DNA from: Massilia brevitalea
GTDB lineage: Bacteria; Pseudomonadota; Gammaproteobacteria; Burkholderiales; Burkholderiaceae_D
Length of the DNA: 64,000 nucleotides
Reading direction: 5' to 3'
NCBI RefSeq assembly: GCF_030711405.1
Contig: NZ_JAULSI010000011.1
Location: 1 to 64,000, forward strand
Below the pieces are notes generated by a model. That model was not told the DNA's origin. It made no database searches and saw only the letters and a list, made by a program, of their open reading frames with translations. Every line of letters starts with the position of its first letter. Position 1 is the stretch's first letter. The position numbers and the translations under genes are program-made. Below, piece after piece: positions 1 to 7,417 of the stretch.

Positions 1-116
1 TTCATGGACGACTGGCAAGTGCTCGGAGTTTTTCAACACAATAGGTCGGTAGCGGACGTTCGCAGCGGCAGCAAGGACATTAGGATGGCGACCGTGTTCG
101 CAACTGAATTGATGCC

Positions 117-919
117 ATGACCCAAACAATCCTTCCTGAAGACCTTTGGTCGCTTATATCCGCTCATCTTCCCGATCACTCTCGGTCTCCAAAAGGCCGA
201 CGGCCGCGCATCGATAACCGAGCCGCCCTAACTGGAATCCCGTTCGTCCTTAGGACCGGATACCGTGGGAGTATCTGCCGCGTGAGCTCTGCTGCGGCAG
301 CGGCATGACATGCTGGCGTTGCCTTTCATGAATGATGCAGGCAGGCGTTTGGCAGCATGTTCATGAAGCGGTCTTGCGCCGGCTCCGTGAACACGACCAG
401 ATCCTGTGGGATCGAGCGAGCATTGACGCTGCTAGCATACCTGCGCCTTTCGGAGGTGAGCATACAGGCCGAAACCCGACTGATCGAGGCAAACTCGGCT
501 GAAAACATCACGTGGTTGTAGATCAGCGTGGACTGCCTTTGGTTGCCTGTATCTCAGGCGCACAAGTGCATGACTCTCATCTCCTCGTTCCCTTAATCGA
601 CACGATCCCGGCTGTTGGAGGCCTGTCAGGTCGAGCTCGAAAACGTCTAGGGAAGCGGCATGCCGATAGATCCTACGCTTCGCGAGCACATCGAACACGG
701 CTGCGTAGGCAAGGCATCGCAGCAAGGACAGCGCGCTACGGTGCGGAATCGCGGGAAAGGCTGGGTCGCTGGAGACGGGTGGTGAAGCGATCGCTGGATT
801 GGCTCCACCGATGTCGCCGACTTCGCATCCGTAACGAGCGCCGAGCCGACATTCACCAAGCTTTCCTTTCGTTAGCTTGCACGCTCATCTGCTGGAGGTA
901 CGTCGAGAGGTTTTGTTAG
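117..919 (+). pseudogene. IS5-family transposase remnant, frameshifted
   Basis: Broken DDE transposase. The N-terminal part (117-308) has the typical opening LPEDLWSLI, then GRRPR and ALTGIPFVL, and is cut off by a frameshift. The C-terminal part (512-919) keeps VVDQRGLPL, a DADRSY-like segment reduced to HADRSY, and the family ending ERRADIHQAF...CTLICWR. The stretch between them (about 309-511) is out of frame with stops, so at least two lesions separate the parts. The arrangement and motifs fit the IS5 group, IS427/IS1421-like subgroup, where the intact protein is about 260 residues. I could not define terminal inverted repeats. It is inert, but it marks the left island as a site of past insertion. 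Confidence 0.8.
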
Positions 920-1024
920 GCGTTCTTAGTCATTTCAGCCACCACAGCGACGACAACCGCTTCTATCGGGCATTTTTCTTTGTAAGGGCATACAGCTACT
1001 CTTGCCCTGAAGCGGCTCCACCCG
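920..1024. other. short spacer after IS remnant
   Basis: AT-richer spacer between the transposase remnant and a minus-strand membrane gene. I see no clear promoter, terminator or IS end in it. Confidence 0.3.
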
Positions 1025-1330
1025 TTATTTTAGTTTAAAGGCGCACTCGAGTAGGCTCTGACCAAAATCCATGCACATCGCCACGCTGTCGTAAGACGGC
1101 TGAAATATGCTTCCGGTCACGAAAAAGATAGCAGCTAACCCAAGCGCCCCAAGGTGAACACGATCTTGTGGTCGGTTACGTCGGTTGTACCACGCAGCGG
1201 CACATCGGACGTAAAAATTTGCGTACATAACGAACGCACCGAAAATCGCAGCAATAAACGAGAGTTTTCCTAACGCAAATCCCACAAGCACCAGAAAGTT
1301 GTTCTGCAGCAATTCTAGCGTAATGGTCAC
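1025..1330 (-). CDS. small two-helix membrane protein, unknown
   Basis: About 101 residues from a GTG start; the open frame extends further upstream but that part does not look like protein. Two hydrophobic segments are visible, LVLVGFALGKLSFIAAIFGA (residues about 13-32) and LGALGLAAIFFVTGSIF (about 62-78), joined by a basic loop with NRRNRPQDR. That suggests an inner-membrane hairpin with a cytoplasmic loop. No family is recognised. It is divergent from the trypsin-like protease gene at 1563. No convincing ribosome binding site was found, so both the start and the gene itself are uncertain. Confidence 0.45.
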   Translation of the reverse strand: MTITLELLQNNFLVLVGFALGKLSFIAAIFGAFVMYANFYVRCAAAWYNRRNRPQDRVHLGALGLAAIFFVTGSIFQPSYDSVAMCMDFGQSLLECAFKLK

Positions 1331-1562
1331 ACTTGCACAATGTTCTTCATGCACACAGCTACGCAGCAAGCACTGCGGATACAGAGGGTGTGAACAGTGA
1401 CTGAACCTCCCTCTTTCGATCCAAAGAACAAACGGTGTCACCCTCGACTAGAGGAAAGTTGGCTATCGAACCATAGACCCTGCTAGAACAACTGGATACA
1501 CTGAGCTGTTCACACCGTTTGCTATAGGTTTTTAGCGGTTGTTCACTATTGCAGAGGAACGT

Positions 1563-2360
1563 ATGTATCAAGAACTGTATGCCGATATCTCTCAAGCTTG
1601 TTGTGCGATCACTGTTTTTGAAGACGACGAAGTGGTGAGTGAGGGTACAGGCTTCACCATCAATGCGGAAGGACAGATCCTTACAGCTGCCCATGTCGCT
1701 CTTGGACAGTGGCCTGTGGATTTGAAGAAGTACGCCGATCGAAACACGAAAATTATTGCGAAGCTTCCAGGAATACCCGAATACGAATGTCAGCTTGCAA
1801 TCGCCGGTCTCGAGATTCGCGTCACCGCATTTAGCAAGCCAATTTGGATTGATTTCGCCGCACTTGTTCCATCGAACGCTCTGCCAGCTCCTGTCCCATT
1901 CTTAAGATCTAGGATATTGTCGCCTAAGCTTGGTGAGGAAGTGTTCGTAGCAGGCTACTCGGAAGAACTCGAAATCCCGTTTGGTGTTGATAAACTGCTG
2001 CGACGTGATGTTCCCGGCGCTGCCGATTTTTACAAAGCCATGTCGAGGGGCTATTTGGCTGACATGACCGGACCCTTGATTAAGCGGGGTGTTATAGGCA
2101 ACTCCCACGGCGTTTACGCTCAAGACTCAGCATCTGGAAGGACAATATCGTGCGAGATCATATTCATCGACAATGGAATGAACCCCGGTGCTAGCGGCGG
2201 TCCGGTCGTCAATAGCGAAGGCGAAGCAATTGGCATTATAACTAAGCGGGCAATAACATCTGCAGCGCAGGGCGCGGATCCTAGCTTGGCTATTCCATCG
2301 GGATGCACTATTGCTATTTCCCTACATCCGCTCTTAGCTGCTAGCCGCGACACTCCGTAA
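1563..2360 (+). CDS. trypsin-like serine protease (S1 fold)
   Basis: 265 residues. The ATG at 1563 is chosen because AGAGGA lies just upstream; a TTG at 1539 would add eight residues. The chymotrypsin-type triad is visible: His in TAAHV (about residue 44), Asp in WIDFAAL (about 97) and Ser in NPGASGGPV (about 211). GTGFTINAEGQILTAAHV is the usual beta-barrel start of DegP/trypsin-like domains, but there is no PDZ domain and no signal peptide, so the protein is probably cytoplasmic. Stand-alone cytoplasmic trypsin-like proteases are common in defence islands as effectors activated by a sensor. No sensor is adjacent here, and the nearest gene is the small divergent membrane protein. Protease identity is firm; the role is inference. 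Confidence 0.8.
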   Translation: MYQELYADISQACCAITVFEDDEVVSEGTGFTINAEGQILTAAHVALGQWPVDLKKYADRNTKIIAKLPGIPEYECQLAIAGLEIRVTAFSKPIWIDFAALVPSNALPAPVPFLRSRILSPKLGEEVFVAGYSEELEIPFGVDKLLRRDVPGAADFYKAMSRGYLADMTGPLIKRGVIGNSHGVYAQDSASGRTISCEIIFIDNGMNPGASGGPVVNSEGEAIGIITKRAITSAAQGADPSLAIPSGCTIAISLHPLLAASRDTP

Positions 2361-2569
2361 TCATCACGTAATTTCATTCGGGTCGTGAACGTAGCTTTGG
2401 CCGTCTACGATACCTTCGGCCAAAATCATAATGCCAGATGAGCAAAGCTCATGGACGTTGCTGAGCCCTGTGTTATTCCGCACGGGAAAGCTCAGGGAAA
2501 GCATCGTTATCCATGAGCGTCGCTTACAGCAATTTTCTGTGAAGCTAAACTAAGCGCTAGGGGCACAAC

Positions 2570-2755
2570 ATGAGTAAAAACGCAAAACTAAGGTCTCGGA
2601 GCTCACGGCAAGCTATTGCTATCTTAGCCCTAAGCGACGTGAAGCTGAGCCAGTTTGGATTCGACGTGCTCACAAGAATTGAGGTGGGCTTGCTTACTTA
2701 CGCGGAAGGCAAAGCAGAGATTTTAGAGCGGGCACGAGCTAAGTTGATGCAGTAA
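2570..2755 (+). CDS. small basic protein, possibly VbhA-like antitoxin
   Basis: 61 residues, ATG start at 2570, preceded at 2558-2563 by a weak AGGGGC purine stretch. The N-terminus is basic (SKNAKLRSRSSRQ). The rest is two probable helices ending in TYAEGKAEILERARAKLMQ. The pattern of short helices and an acidic-basic tail recalls VbhA-type Fic antitoxins, but the Fic-inhibitory motif is not evident and no Fic gene follows. No confident family can be given. It lies in a run of short, AT-rich island genes on the same strand. Confidence 0.5.
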   Translation: MSKNAKLRSRSSRQAIAILALSDVKLSQFGFDVLTRIEVGLLTYAEGKAEILERARAKLMQ

Positions 2756-2850
2756 GCGCTGCTGCATTCCTCGGACGATCAATAGCTAAATCACCCGAAA
2801 TGATTTGGAGAAAAGCTTAAAAAAATGGCTCAAGAAAATATTTACTTCCA

Positions 2851-3186
2851 ATGCGGACGTTACTGAAGCATTGCTCAGGCGGTTTACGGAATACCGCCGA
2901 AGTCGATTCGTTTCTTGACCGATACGTCCGGGAAGGCTGGATATTAGAAACTAGATTACCCATCCGATCTAATTTTGAACGCAGAAACTACGAAAATGTT
3001 GCCAAGCTTATATTGCCCGAATATGTCGCTATGAACTTGCGGGGACGTTACAAAGTAGATGTCGCCAATCCAGTTTTTCATTGCCCGGACGATACGCTAG
3101 TTGAGAAACGCATCGCAAATCAATTTTTATACCTTCACAATCTTGCCACTCAGTCGCAAACCAACGAGAACTCCTCAAACGAATAG
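2851..3186 (+). CDS. hypothetical protein, orphan
   Basis: 111 residues from ATG 2851. No known motif. The middle (FLDRYVREGWI, LILPEYVAMNLRGRY) looks like real coding sequence, with the Ser/Asn/Gln-rich tail typical of orphan genes. An alternative ATG at 2825 opens a 13-codon frame (MAQENIYFQCGRY) that stops almost at once. The beginning of this gene may therefore carry a frameshift, or the true start may lie further in. There is no strong ribosome binding site. The gene follows the 61-residue gene by about 95 bases and might be co-transcribed with it. Confidence 0.45.
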   Translation: MRTLLKHCSGGLRNTAEVDSFLDRYVREGWILETRLPIRSNFERRNYENVAKLILPEYVAMNLRGRYKVDVANPVFHCPDDTLVEKRIANQFLYLHNLATQSQTNENSSNE

Positions 3187-3380
3187 TCCTGTTTTTACCA
3201 CTTAACATATACTCCCTTCGGCGGATGCATCGTAATTGACCTGCATAGGGAATGAGCGTAATGTATGTGGATTCCATCGCATACAAGGGATGTCAGATAA
3301 GTGGATGCATTATGCACCTTCTTTTATGACAGTCCTGACTGCGTTGCTGACACGTATGCGTTTCAGGGGATGGAGGAATC

Positions 3381-3746
3381 TTGTCTATTGACACGCAAGA
3401 CGATAATTTTGAAGTGCCCGGTGACTTTCCCAAGCCTGTGCACTTGGGTGCAGTCGGAGGTGCTCAGCCTAAATTTTTAGCAGTTATGTATCAAGGTAGA
3501 TTTTATGAGCCTGGTGCGACTCCACCTGAAGTTTATGAGCGCTGGCTTATGTGCAATGATTTGGCTGAACAGTTAGCTAAGAAATCTTTGCTATCCAAAG
3601 CAGGGAAAAGAGCTCACATGTCGGAAGCTGAAATATTAGAACAATATTTTATCCGCTTACTCGCCACAAATTGGACAAGCAACGAGGAGGCGCGCTGGAT
3701 CATTAACAAGGTTGCGTCAGAACTAGATTGGCAAATTTGTTTTTGA
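3381..3746 (+). CDS. hypothetical protein with HipA-like GxQPK motif
   Basis: 121 residues from a TTG start, chosen because a perfect GGAGG lies at 3372-3376, spacing 4. The segment PKPVHLGAVGGAQPKFL followed by YEPGATPPEVYERW resembles small uncharacterised proteins that share the GxQPK phrase with HipA kinases, but the kinase catalytic elements are missing and the protein is far too short for HipA. It is the first of three same-strand genes (3381, 3754, 4178) ending in a DEDD exonuclease; the second starts only 7 bases after this one. Function unknown. A regulatory or antitoxin-like role is a guess from motif and context. Confidence 0.65.
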   Translation: MSIDTQDDNFEVPGDFPKPVHLGAVGGAQPKFLAVMYQGRFYEPGATPPEVYERWLMCNDLAEQLAKKSLLSKAGKRAHMSEAEILEQYFIRLLATNWTSNEEARWIINKVASELDWQICF

Positions 3747-3753
3747 GGAGAAA

Positions 3754-4026
3754 ATGGTGACAAATCCCCCCAGTGCGTCCCGCTCGCAAAATTACGCTAT
3801 TCGTGGTTCAGCAACGAAAACTACAGACTTTTTGGTGCGATTTAGTGGAATGCTTGCTCCGCGCAATGAAATTTCGGAGCGCAAGAGAAGGAAGCTTAAC
3901 CATAATTTGAGTAATTTACCAGACGGGTCATTTGAACGTTCACCTATAGATCTCGAACTAGTAATTCGTCGCGCTAAATTGGGAGAACTTGGCTCCACTG
4001 AAGTTCGCCAGAATCAGATTTGGTGA
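3754..4026 (+). CDS. hypothetical basic protein
   Basis: 90 residues, ATG at 3754, with GAGGAG just upstream overlapping the end of the preceding gene, so translation is probably coupled. Rich in basic residues (SERKRRKLNHNLSN, VIRRAKLG), which would suit nucleic-acid binding. No domain is recognised. It sits between the GxQPK protein and the DEDD exonuclease. Confidence 0.6.
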   Translation: MVTNPPSASRSQNYAIRGSATKTTDFLVRFSGMLAPRNEISERKRRKLNHNLSNLPDGSFERSPIDLELVIRRAKLGELGSTEVRQNQIW

Positions 4027-4177
4027 GGATTGTAAAGTATGGATCCTAATTGCTTTGCGCTTAGTGTCCTTTTCGCTTTTTATGCAACGCTTTCTTCCCT
4101 GGAGTTGCGTTCGATAGCGTTAGTGAATACGCCCTTCCTCATTAATCTTATCTCTTGATCTAATTCGTGGAGTAGGA
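4027..4177. other. AT-rich intergenic spacer
   Basis: About 150 bases between the basic protein and the exonuclease. GGAG just upstream of ATG 4178 serves the exonuclease. I see no clear promoter or terminator, so read-through from the upstream pair is possible. Confidence 0.3.
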
Positions 4178-4645
4178 ATGAATTTAGTGTTTCTCGATAC
4201 AGAGTTCACCAACTTCAACAATCCTGAGCTTATTAGTATCGGCCTTGCATCATCTGACAGCGCGAATTTCTATGCTGAGGTAGACTACGTCGCGTCCTCA
4301 TGCAGCGAGTTTGTTCACAAGGTAGTAGTTCCGCTTCTTTCGTGCAATAGTCAAATTTCAACCGAACATTTACGTGATAAGGTCTTGAGATGGTTCGATT
4401 CAATTCGAGGTACCAGTCCGATCGTCATCTGTTATGACTCTGATTATGACCGAATTTTGTTTCTAAGGTTATTCGACAATAATCTGCCAAATTTCCTGAT
4501 CCTTCGGAGCATTGGCTACCGCCATATCAATGGAGTGAAGCGTGCCGATTTTTACTTGAGCAACAACTTAGATGAGCACCATGCTCTAAATGACGCGATG
4601 GCGTTGCGTTACGCCTTCACAGGTTGGACTCGAACTGTTCGGTGA
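4178..4645 (+). CDS. DEDD-family 3'-5' exonuclease (RNase-like)
   Basis: 155 residues. The DEDDh signature is readable: Asp7 and Glu9 in FLDTEFT (motif ExoI), Asp in CYDSDYDR (ExoII) and HHALNDAMALR (ExoIII, His plus Asp). The protein is little more than the catalytic core, about the size of the exoribonuclease family related to RNase T and Rv2179c. It would remove nucleotides from 3' ends of RNA or single-stranded DNA using two metal ions. Small free-standing DEDD nucleases occur in phages and in defence islands. Start ATG 4178 has GGAGTAGGA upstream. Identity as a DEDD nuclease is good; the substrate is unknown. Confidence 0.75.
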   Translation: MNLVFLDTEFTNFNNPELISIGLASSDSANFYAEVDYVASSCSEFVHKVVVPLLSCNSQISTEHLRDKVLRWFDSIRGTSPIVICYDSDYDRILFLRLFDNNLPNFLILRSIGYRHINGVKRADFYLSNNLDEHHALNDAMALRYAFTGWTRTVR

Positions 4646-4864
4646 CAGGTCTGCGCAGCGAACCTTAGCGTTGTCACTTCTTGGAAAAGATAAATAATAG
4701 GTACTTTTGGTTGACAAGATGATATGAGTAAGAGGTGAACCAAACCAATCAATGGTTGTTGACAGCCTAGAGTTCTAGAGTGCATTATTCTGGACAAGTT
4801 GCTCGGCGCGACAGAATTTCTTCGTGCCGAGTTATCAAATTAACCTCTCGTCGATAGTTCCCAA

Positions 4865-5167
4865 TTGCAACATCTACATACCTTCGAAACGAAAGAAGAG
4901 GCCGAAGAGGCTCTAGTAAAATTATCGGGATCGAAGCGATTGGCTAGTGATCGAGACGGTACTGAAGTCATATATAAATTGTTTGGTGAGTTGACCTGGA
5001 GAAATCTCTACGCTTTGGGCCTGCATAATCTTCCTGAGTTGAAAAGCATCCTATCGCACCGGGACTCTGGAGGCGCCTATAATGAGAACCGACACCGCGA
5101 AATTATGGCCGCACTCGAAAACATTTCGCGAGTGCTCGGGCTGAGAATTCCTACACATTGGCAATGA
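4865..5167 (+). CDS. hypothetical protein, orphan
   Basis: 100 residues if the TTG at 4865 is used; no ATG fits until late in the frame and no good ribosome binding site is present. The composition is protein-like (helical, KEEAEEALVKLSG near the start and HREIMAALENISRVLG near the end). No family is recognised. It follows the exonuclease by about 220 bases on the same strand. Confidence 0.45.
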   Translation: MQHLHTFETKEEAEEALVKLSGSKRLASDRDGTEVIYKLFGELTWRNLYALGLHNLPELKSILSHRDSGGAYNENRHREIMAALENISRVLGLRIPTHWQ

Positions 5168-5310
5168 AAGCTGACGTACAAGTGTAAGTATATTCCCAAA
5201 TTCGAAATGGGTAGCACCGGCCGCGATTCGAGCCGGGCGCGTAAGAAGGCCTATTAAGAGCGGCTAACAAACCTGCTTATCGCGCAGGCGGAACATTATT
5301 AAGCTGCGAA

Positions 5311-5540
5311 TTACTCCCACTCCCGATATGAATTGTTTGGAAAGCTGCGCCCCTGGCGGAGACCCGCCAGGGGCGCAGCAGCCATCGGTTCGGCGCTCGG
5401 TTGCACAACTTTAGCTTTATGCCCTTTCGATCCCTCGTAGTCGTCACTCATCTTCTCGGCGCAGACGCAGCTAGCATCGAAGTTCTCGTTCAGCCCCATG
5501 TGCTCAATGATGTGGAAGTAGCGGATCTTGTCAGCGCAGC
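5311..5540 (-). pseudogene. possible gene remnant on minus strand
   Basis: The C-terminal part of a longer open frame (to 5835) contains a protein-like stretch around DKIRYFHIIEHMGLNENFD and CVCAEKMSDDYEG. The upstream part is a low-quality Arg/Pro/Ala translation typical of a shadow frame. I read this as the tail of a decayed gene rather than an intact one. Family not identified. Confidence 0.25.
5344..5379. repeat. perfect 16-bp hairpin, 4-nt loop
   Basis: GCTGCGCCCCTGGCGG (5344-5359) pairs without mismatch with CCGCCAGGGGCGCAGC (5364-5379) around AGAC. It lies inside the low-GC island and is far more GC-rich than its flanks. No T-run follows on either strand, so a simple intrinsic terminator is unlikely. 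Confidence 0.85.
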
Positions 5541-5910
5541 CAACTCGATGTCCAGCCAGAAGTGGGCTTGGGGCGATTCCTACTACCGCAGACGCCAGGC
5601 GAGCAGAGAAACCGGCACAACCGCCTACCGCCGTCGCACTCCTTGCTGTCGTTGCGCTCCCCCTCCCCGAGGGAGCCCATCGCCTGCATGGCCGGTAGGC
5701 AGAGGTCGCCCGGTACGTGACGACTGTGCAGTTGGCTTGCCGCAACAGGCAATCAGGCTCATCGTTGCGGAGGATTATGTCGCATTTAGGTGTTGGCCTA
5801 GGGTTTGCGGCTAGTGTGATCGGCTCTGTCTTCACAAATCACCCTTATTAGGTTGACGCCCCAGCGATCCATTCCCGATACCTTAGGAGCCATCGCATCT
5901 TTAGGCAACG
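5380..5910. other. spacer upstream of BREX locus
   Basis: About 530 bases between the hairpin and the brxR promoter. It contains the possible minus-strand remnant described separately and otherwise no frame I would support; overlapping open frames on both strands here give Arg/Cys/Pro-rich shadow translations. Confidence 0.4.
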
Positions 5911-5960
5911 GATATAAATATCATTTTGCGTTGATGGACATATCTCAGTGCAACTTATAT
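5911..5960 (+). promoter_or_regulatory. putative brxR/BREX promoter with palindrome
   Basis: TTGATG (5931-5936) and TTATAT (5955-5960), spacer 18, form a reasonable sigma70 promoter 50-60 bases before the chosen brxR start. A perfect short palindrome GATAT-AA-ATATC lies at 5911-5922, just upstream of the -35, a plausible operator for the WYL regulator encoded next. Autoregulation by BrxR-type proteins is known; the link to this palindrome is inference. Confidence 0.45.
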
Positions 5961-6013
5961 ACTTCCGGCAACAATCCACGTTATTACTACCTAAACTGCT
6001 TGAGCCGCGCAGG

Positions 6014-6928
6014 ATGCCAACTGAAAAGCTTGCTGAACTAACCCAACCACAACGCGATCGACTCGCGTTTGTGGAGTTGCGCGTGCGTTTCATTGGGGAA
6101 ATCCGTCGCCAGGACTTGGTCACGCGGTTTGGTATCCAATCCGCCGCCGCATCAAGGGACCTAGCGCTGTACAAGGAGCTGGCTCTCGGTAACATCGACT
6201 ATGACTCCAGAGGCAAGTCCTACGTCCTCGGAGCGAATTTTCGGCCGGTATTCGACTTCCCCCCAGAGCGAGTGCTTTCGTGGCTGACCCAGGGGTTTGG
6301 CGATGGCGAACCGATGCGGTTAAAGGCGTGGGTGGCCAGCGAGAGTCCATCTCGGCTCACCCACCCGGATCTGGACATTCTTGCAAGTGTGACACGGGCG
6401 ATTCATCAAGAATGTCCGCTGGGTATCGAGTACCACTCCATCTCCAGTGGCCGCACCGAGCGGGAGATCGTCCCTTTCGCTCTGATCGACGACGGCCTGC
6501 GCTGGCACGTTCGCGCGTTCGACCGGAAGTCGCAAGAGTTCCGGGATTTCGTCATTAGCCGGATCAAGTGCCCAGTGATGCGCAAAGGACAGCCAGTGGC
6601 ACCCCACGAGACTAGCGTTCAAGACATTCAGTGGACTCGGATCGTCGAGCTTGAGCTGGTACCGCATCCTGATCAACCCCGGCCAGAGATCACCGAAATG
6701 GATTACGGAATGCGTGATGGCGTGCTGCAGATGAAGCTGCGCGCCGCCACAGCCGGGTACATCCTGCGCAGGTGGAGCGTGGACTGTTCGCCCGACCACA
6801 GCCTGCATAGCCTCGAATATCGCTTGTGGCTACGCGACCCGCTAGCGCTCTATGGCGTCAAGAACGCTCAGCTGGCACCTGGATACCGTGTCCCTGATCA
6901 GCTTCGGCCTGAAGCCGGCTTGAACTGA
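6014..6928 (+). CDS. brxR: BREX WYL-domain transcriptional regulator
   Basis: 304 residues from ATG 6014; a GTG at 5948 would add an unlikely N-terminal extension. Residues about 1-60 form a winged helix (RFIGEIRRQDLVTRFGIQSAAASRDLALYKE). The middle carries the WYL domain, beginning GIEYHSISSGRTEREIVPFAL with DDGLRWHVRAFDRKSQEFRDFVISRI, and a C-terminal WCX-like extension follows. This wHTH-WYL-WCX plan is that of BrxR/CapW repressors, which sit at the head of defence operons and control them, possibly through a ligand bound by WYL. The stop codon lies 12 bases before brxF, so it is the first gene of the BREX transcript. Regulator identity is firm; repressor function is by homology. Confidence 0.85.
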   Translation: MPTEKLAELTQPQRDRLAFVELRVRFIGEIRRQDLVTRFGIQSAAASRDLALYKELALGNIDYDSRGKSYVLGANFRPVFDFPPERVLSWLTQGFGDGEPMRLKAWVASESPSRLTHPDLDILASVTRAIHQECPLGIEYHSISSGRTEREIVPFALIDDGLRWHVRAFDRKSQEFRDFVISRIKCPVMRKGQPVAPHETSVQDIQWTRIVELELVPHPDQPRPEITEMDYGMRDGVLQMKLRAATAGYILRRWSVDCSPDHSLHSLEYRLWLRDPLALYGVKNAQLAPGYRVPDQLRPEAGLN

Positions 6929-6940
6929 CGGAGGTGATTT

Positions 6941-7396
6941 GTGGTTGAAAAACTAGACCAAATGGTCGATGAAATCGGCGCGCTTCACAGCAAACTCCTG
7001 TTGATTGTCGGGACAAACCATGGCGGCAAAACTGCACTTATACGGGCGCTGGCTACAAAGCGTTCAATTACACCGCTCAATGTCAGTGCGGAATTGGCCG
7101 CCCGGTTGGCAGCACTTCCCCCCAAACAACGACGTCTTCAAGCAGTCAGTATTTTGCGGGAACTGGCAGACCAGCGTGCCAAAGGGGATTTGCTGCTCTT
7201 GGACAACCTCGAAGTGTTGTTCGACAAAACCCTGCAGCTTGACCCTCTAGACCTGCTTAAGCGGCATGCACATTCACGTCGTGTCATCGCAATTTGGCCT
7301 GGTGAACTGAACAATAGTCACCTGATATACGCCAATATGGGACACCCAGAACACCAGGACTACAGCCTTGATGGCGTGGTTCCTTTCGAAATTTAG
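6941..7396 (+). CDS. brxF: BREX-3 P-loop protein BrxF
   Basis: 151 residues from GTG 6941, with a near-perfect Shine-Dalgarno GGAGGTGA at 6930-6937. Walker A is GTNHGGKT (residues about 24-31), and the Walker B-like strand is LLLLDNLE near residue 88. Size, P-loop and position directly before brxC fit BrxF, the small ATPase found only in type 3 BREX. Its exact role is unknown; it is presumed to work with BrxC in the defence complex. Part of a tightly packed operon, ending 21 bases before brxC. Confidence 0.88.
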   Translation: MVEKLDQMVDEIGALHSKLLLIVGTNHGGKTALIRALATKRSITPLNVSAELAARLAALPPKQRRLQAVSILRELADQRAKGDLLLLDNLEVLFDKTLQLDPLDLLKRHAHSRRVIAIWPGELNNSHLIYANMGHPEHQDYSLDGVVPFEI

Positions 7397-7417
7397 TAAA
7401 AAATTAAAGAGAAACGC

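Noticed and set aside
2570..2755. Fic/VbhA toxin-antitoxin pair
   Set aside because: The inhibitory motif is not evident and no Fic-domain gene is adjacent, so only a weak antitoxin-like resemblance remains.
5210..5260. tRNA-like words (GATTCGAGCC) before the BREX region
   Set aside because: No cloverleaf can be formed: acceptor and anticodon stems are absent, so it is not a tRNA or a clear tRNA-derived att site.
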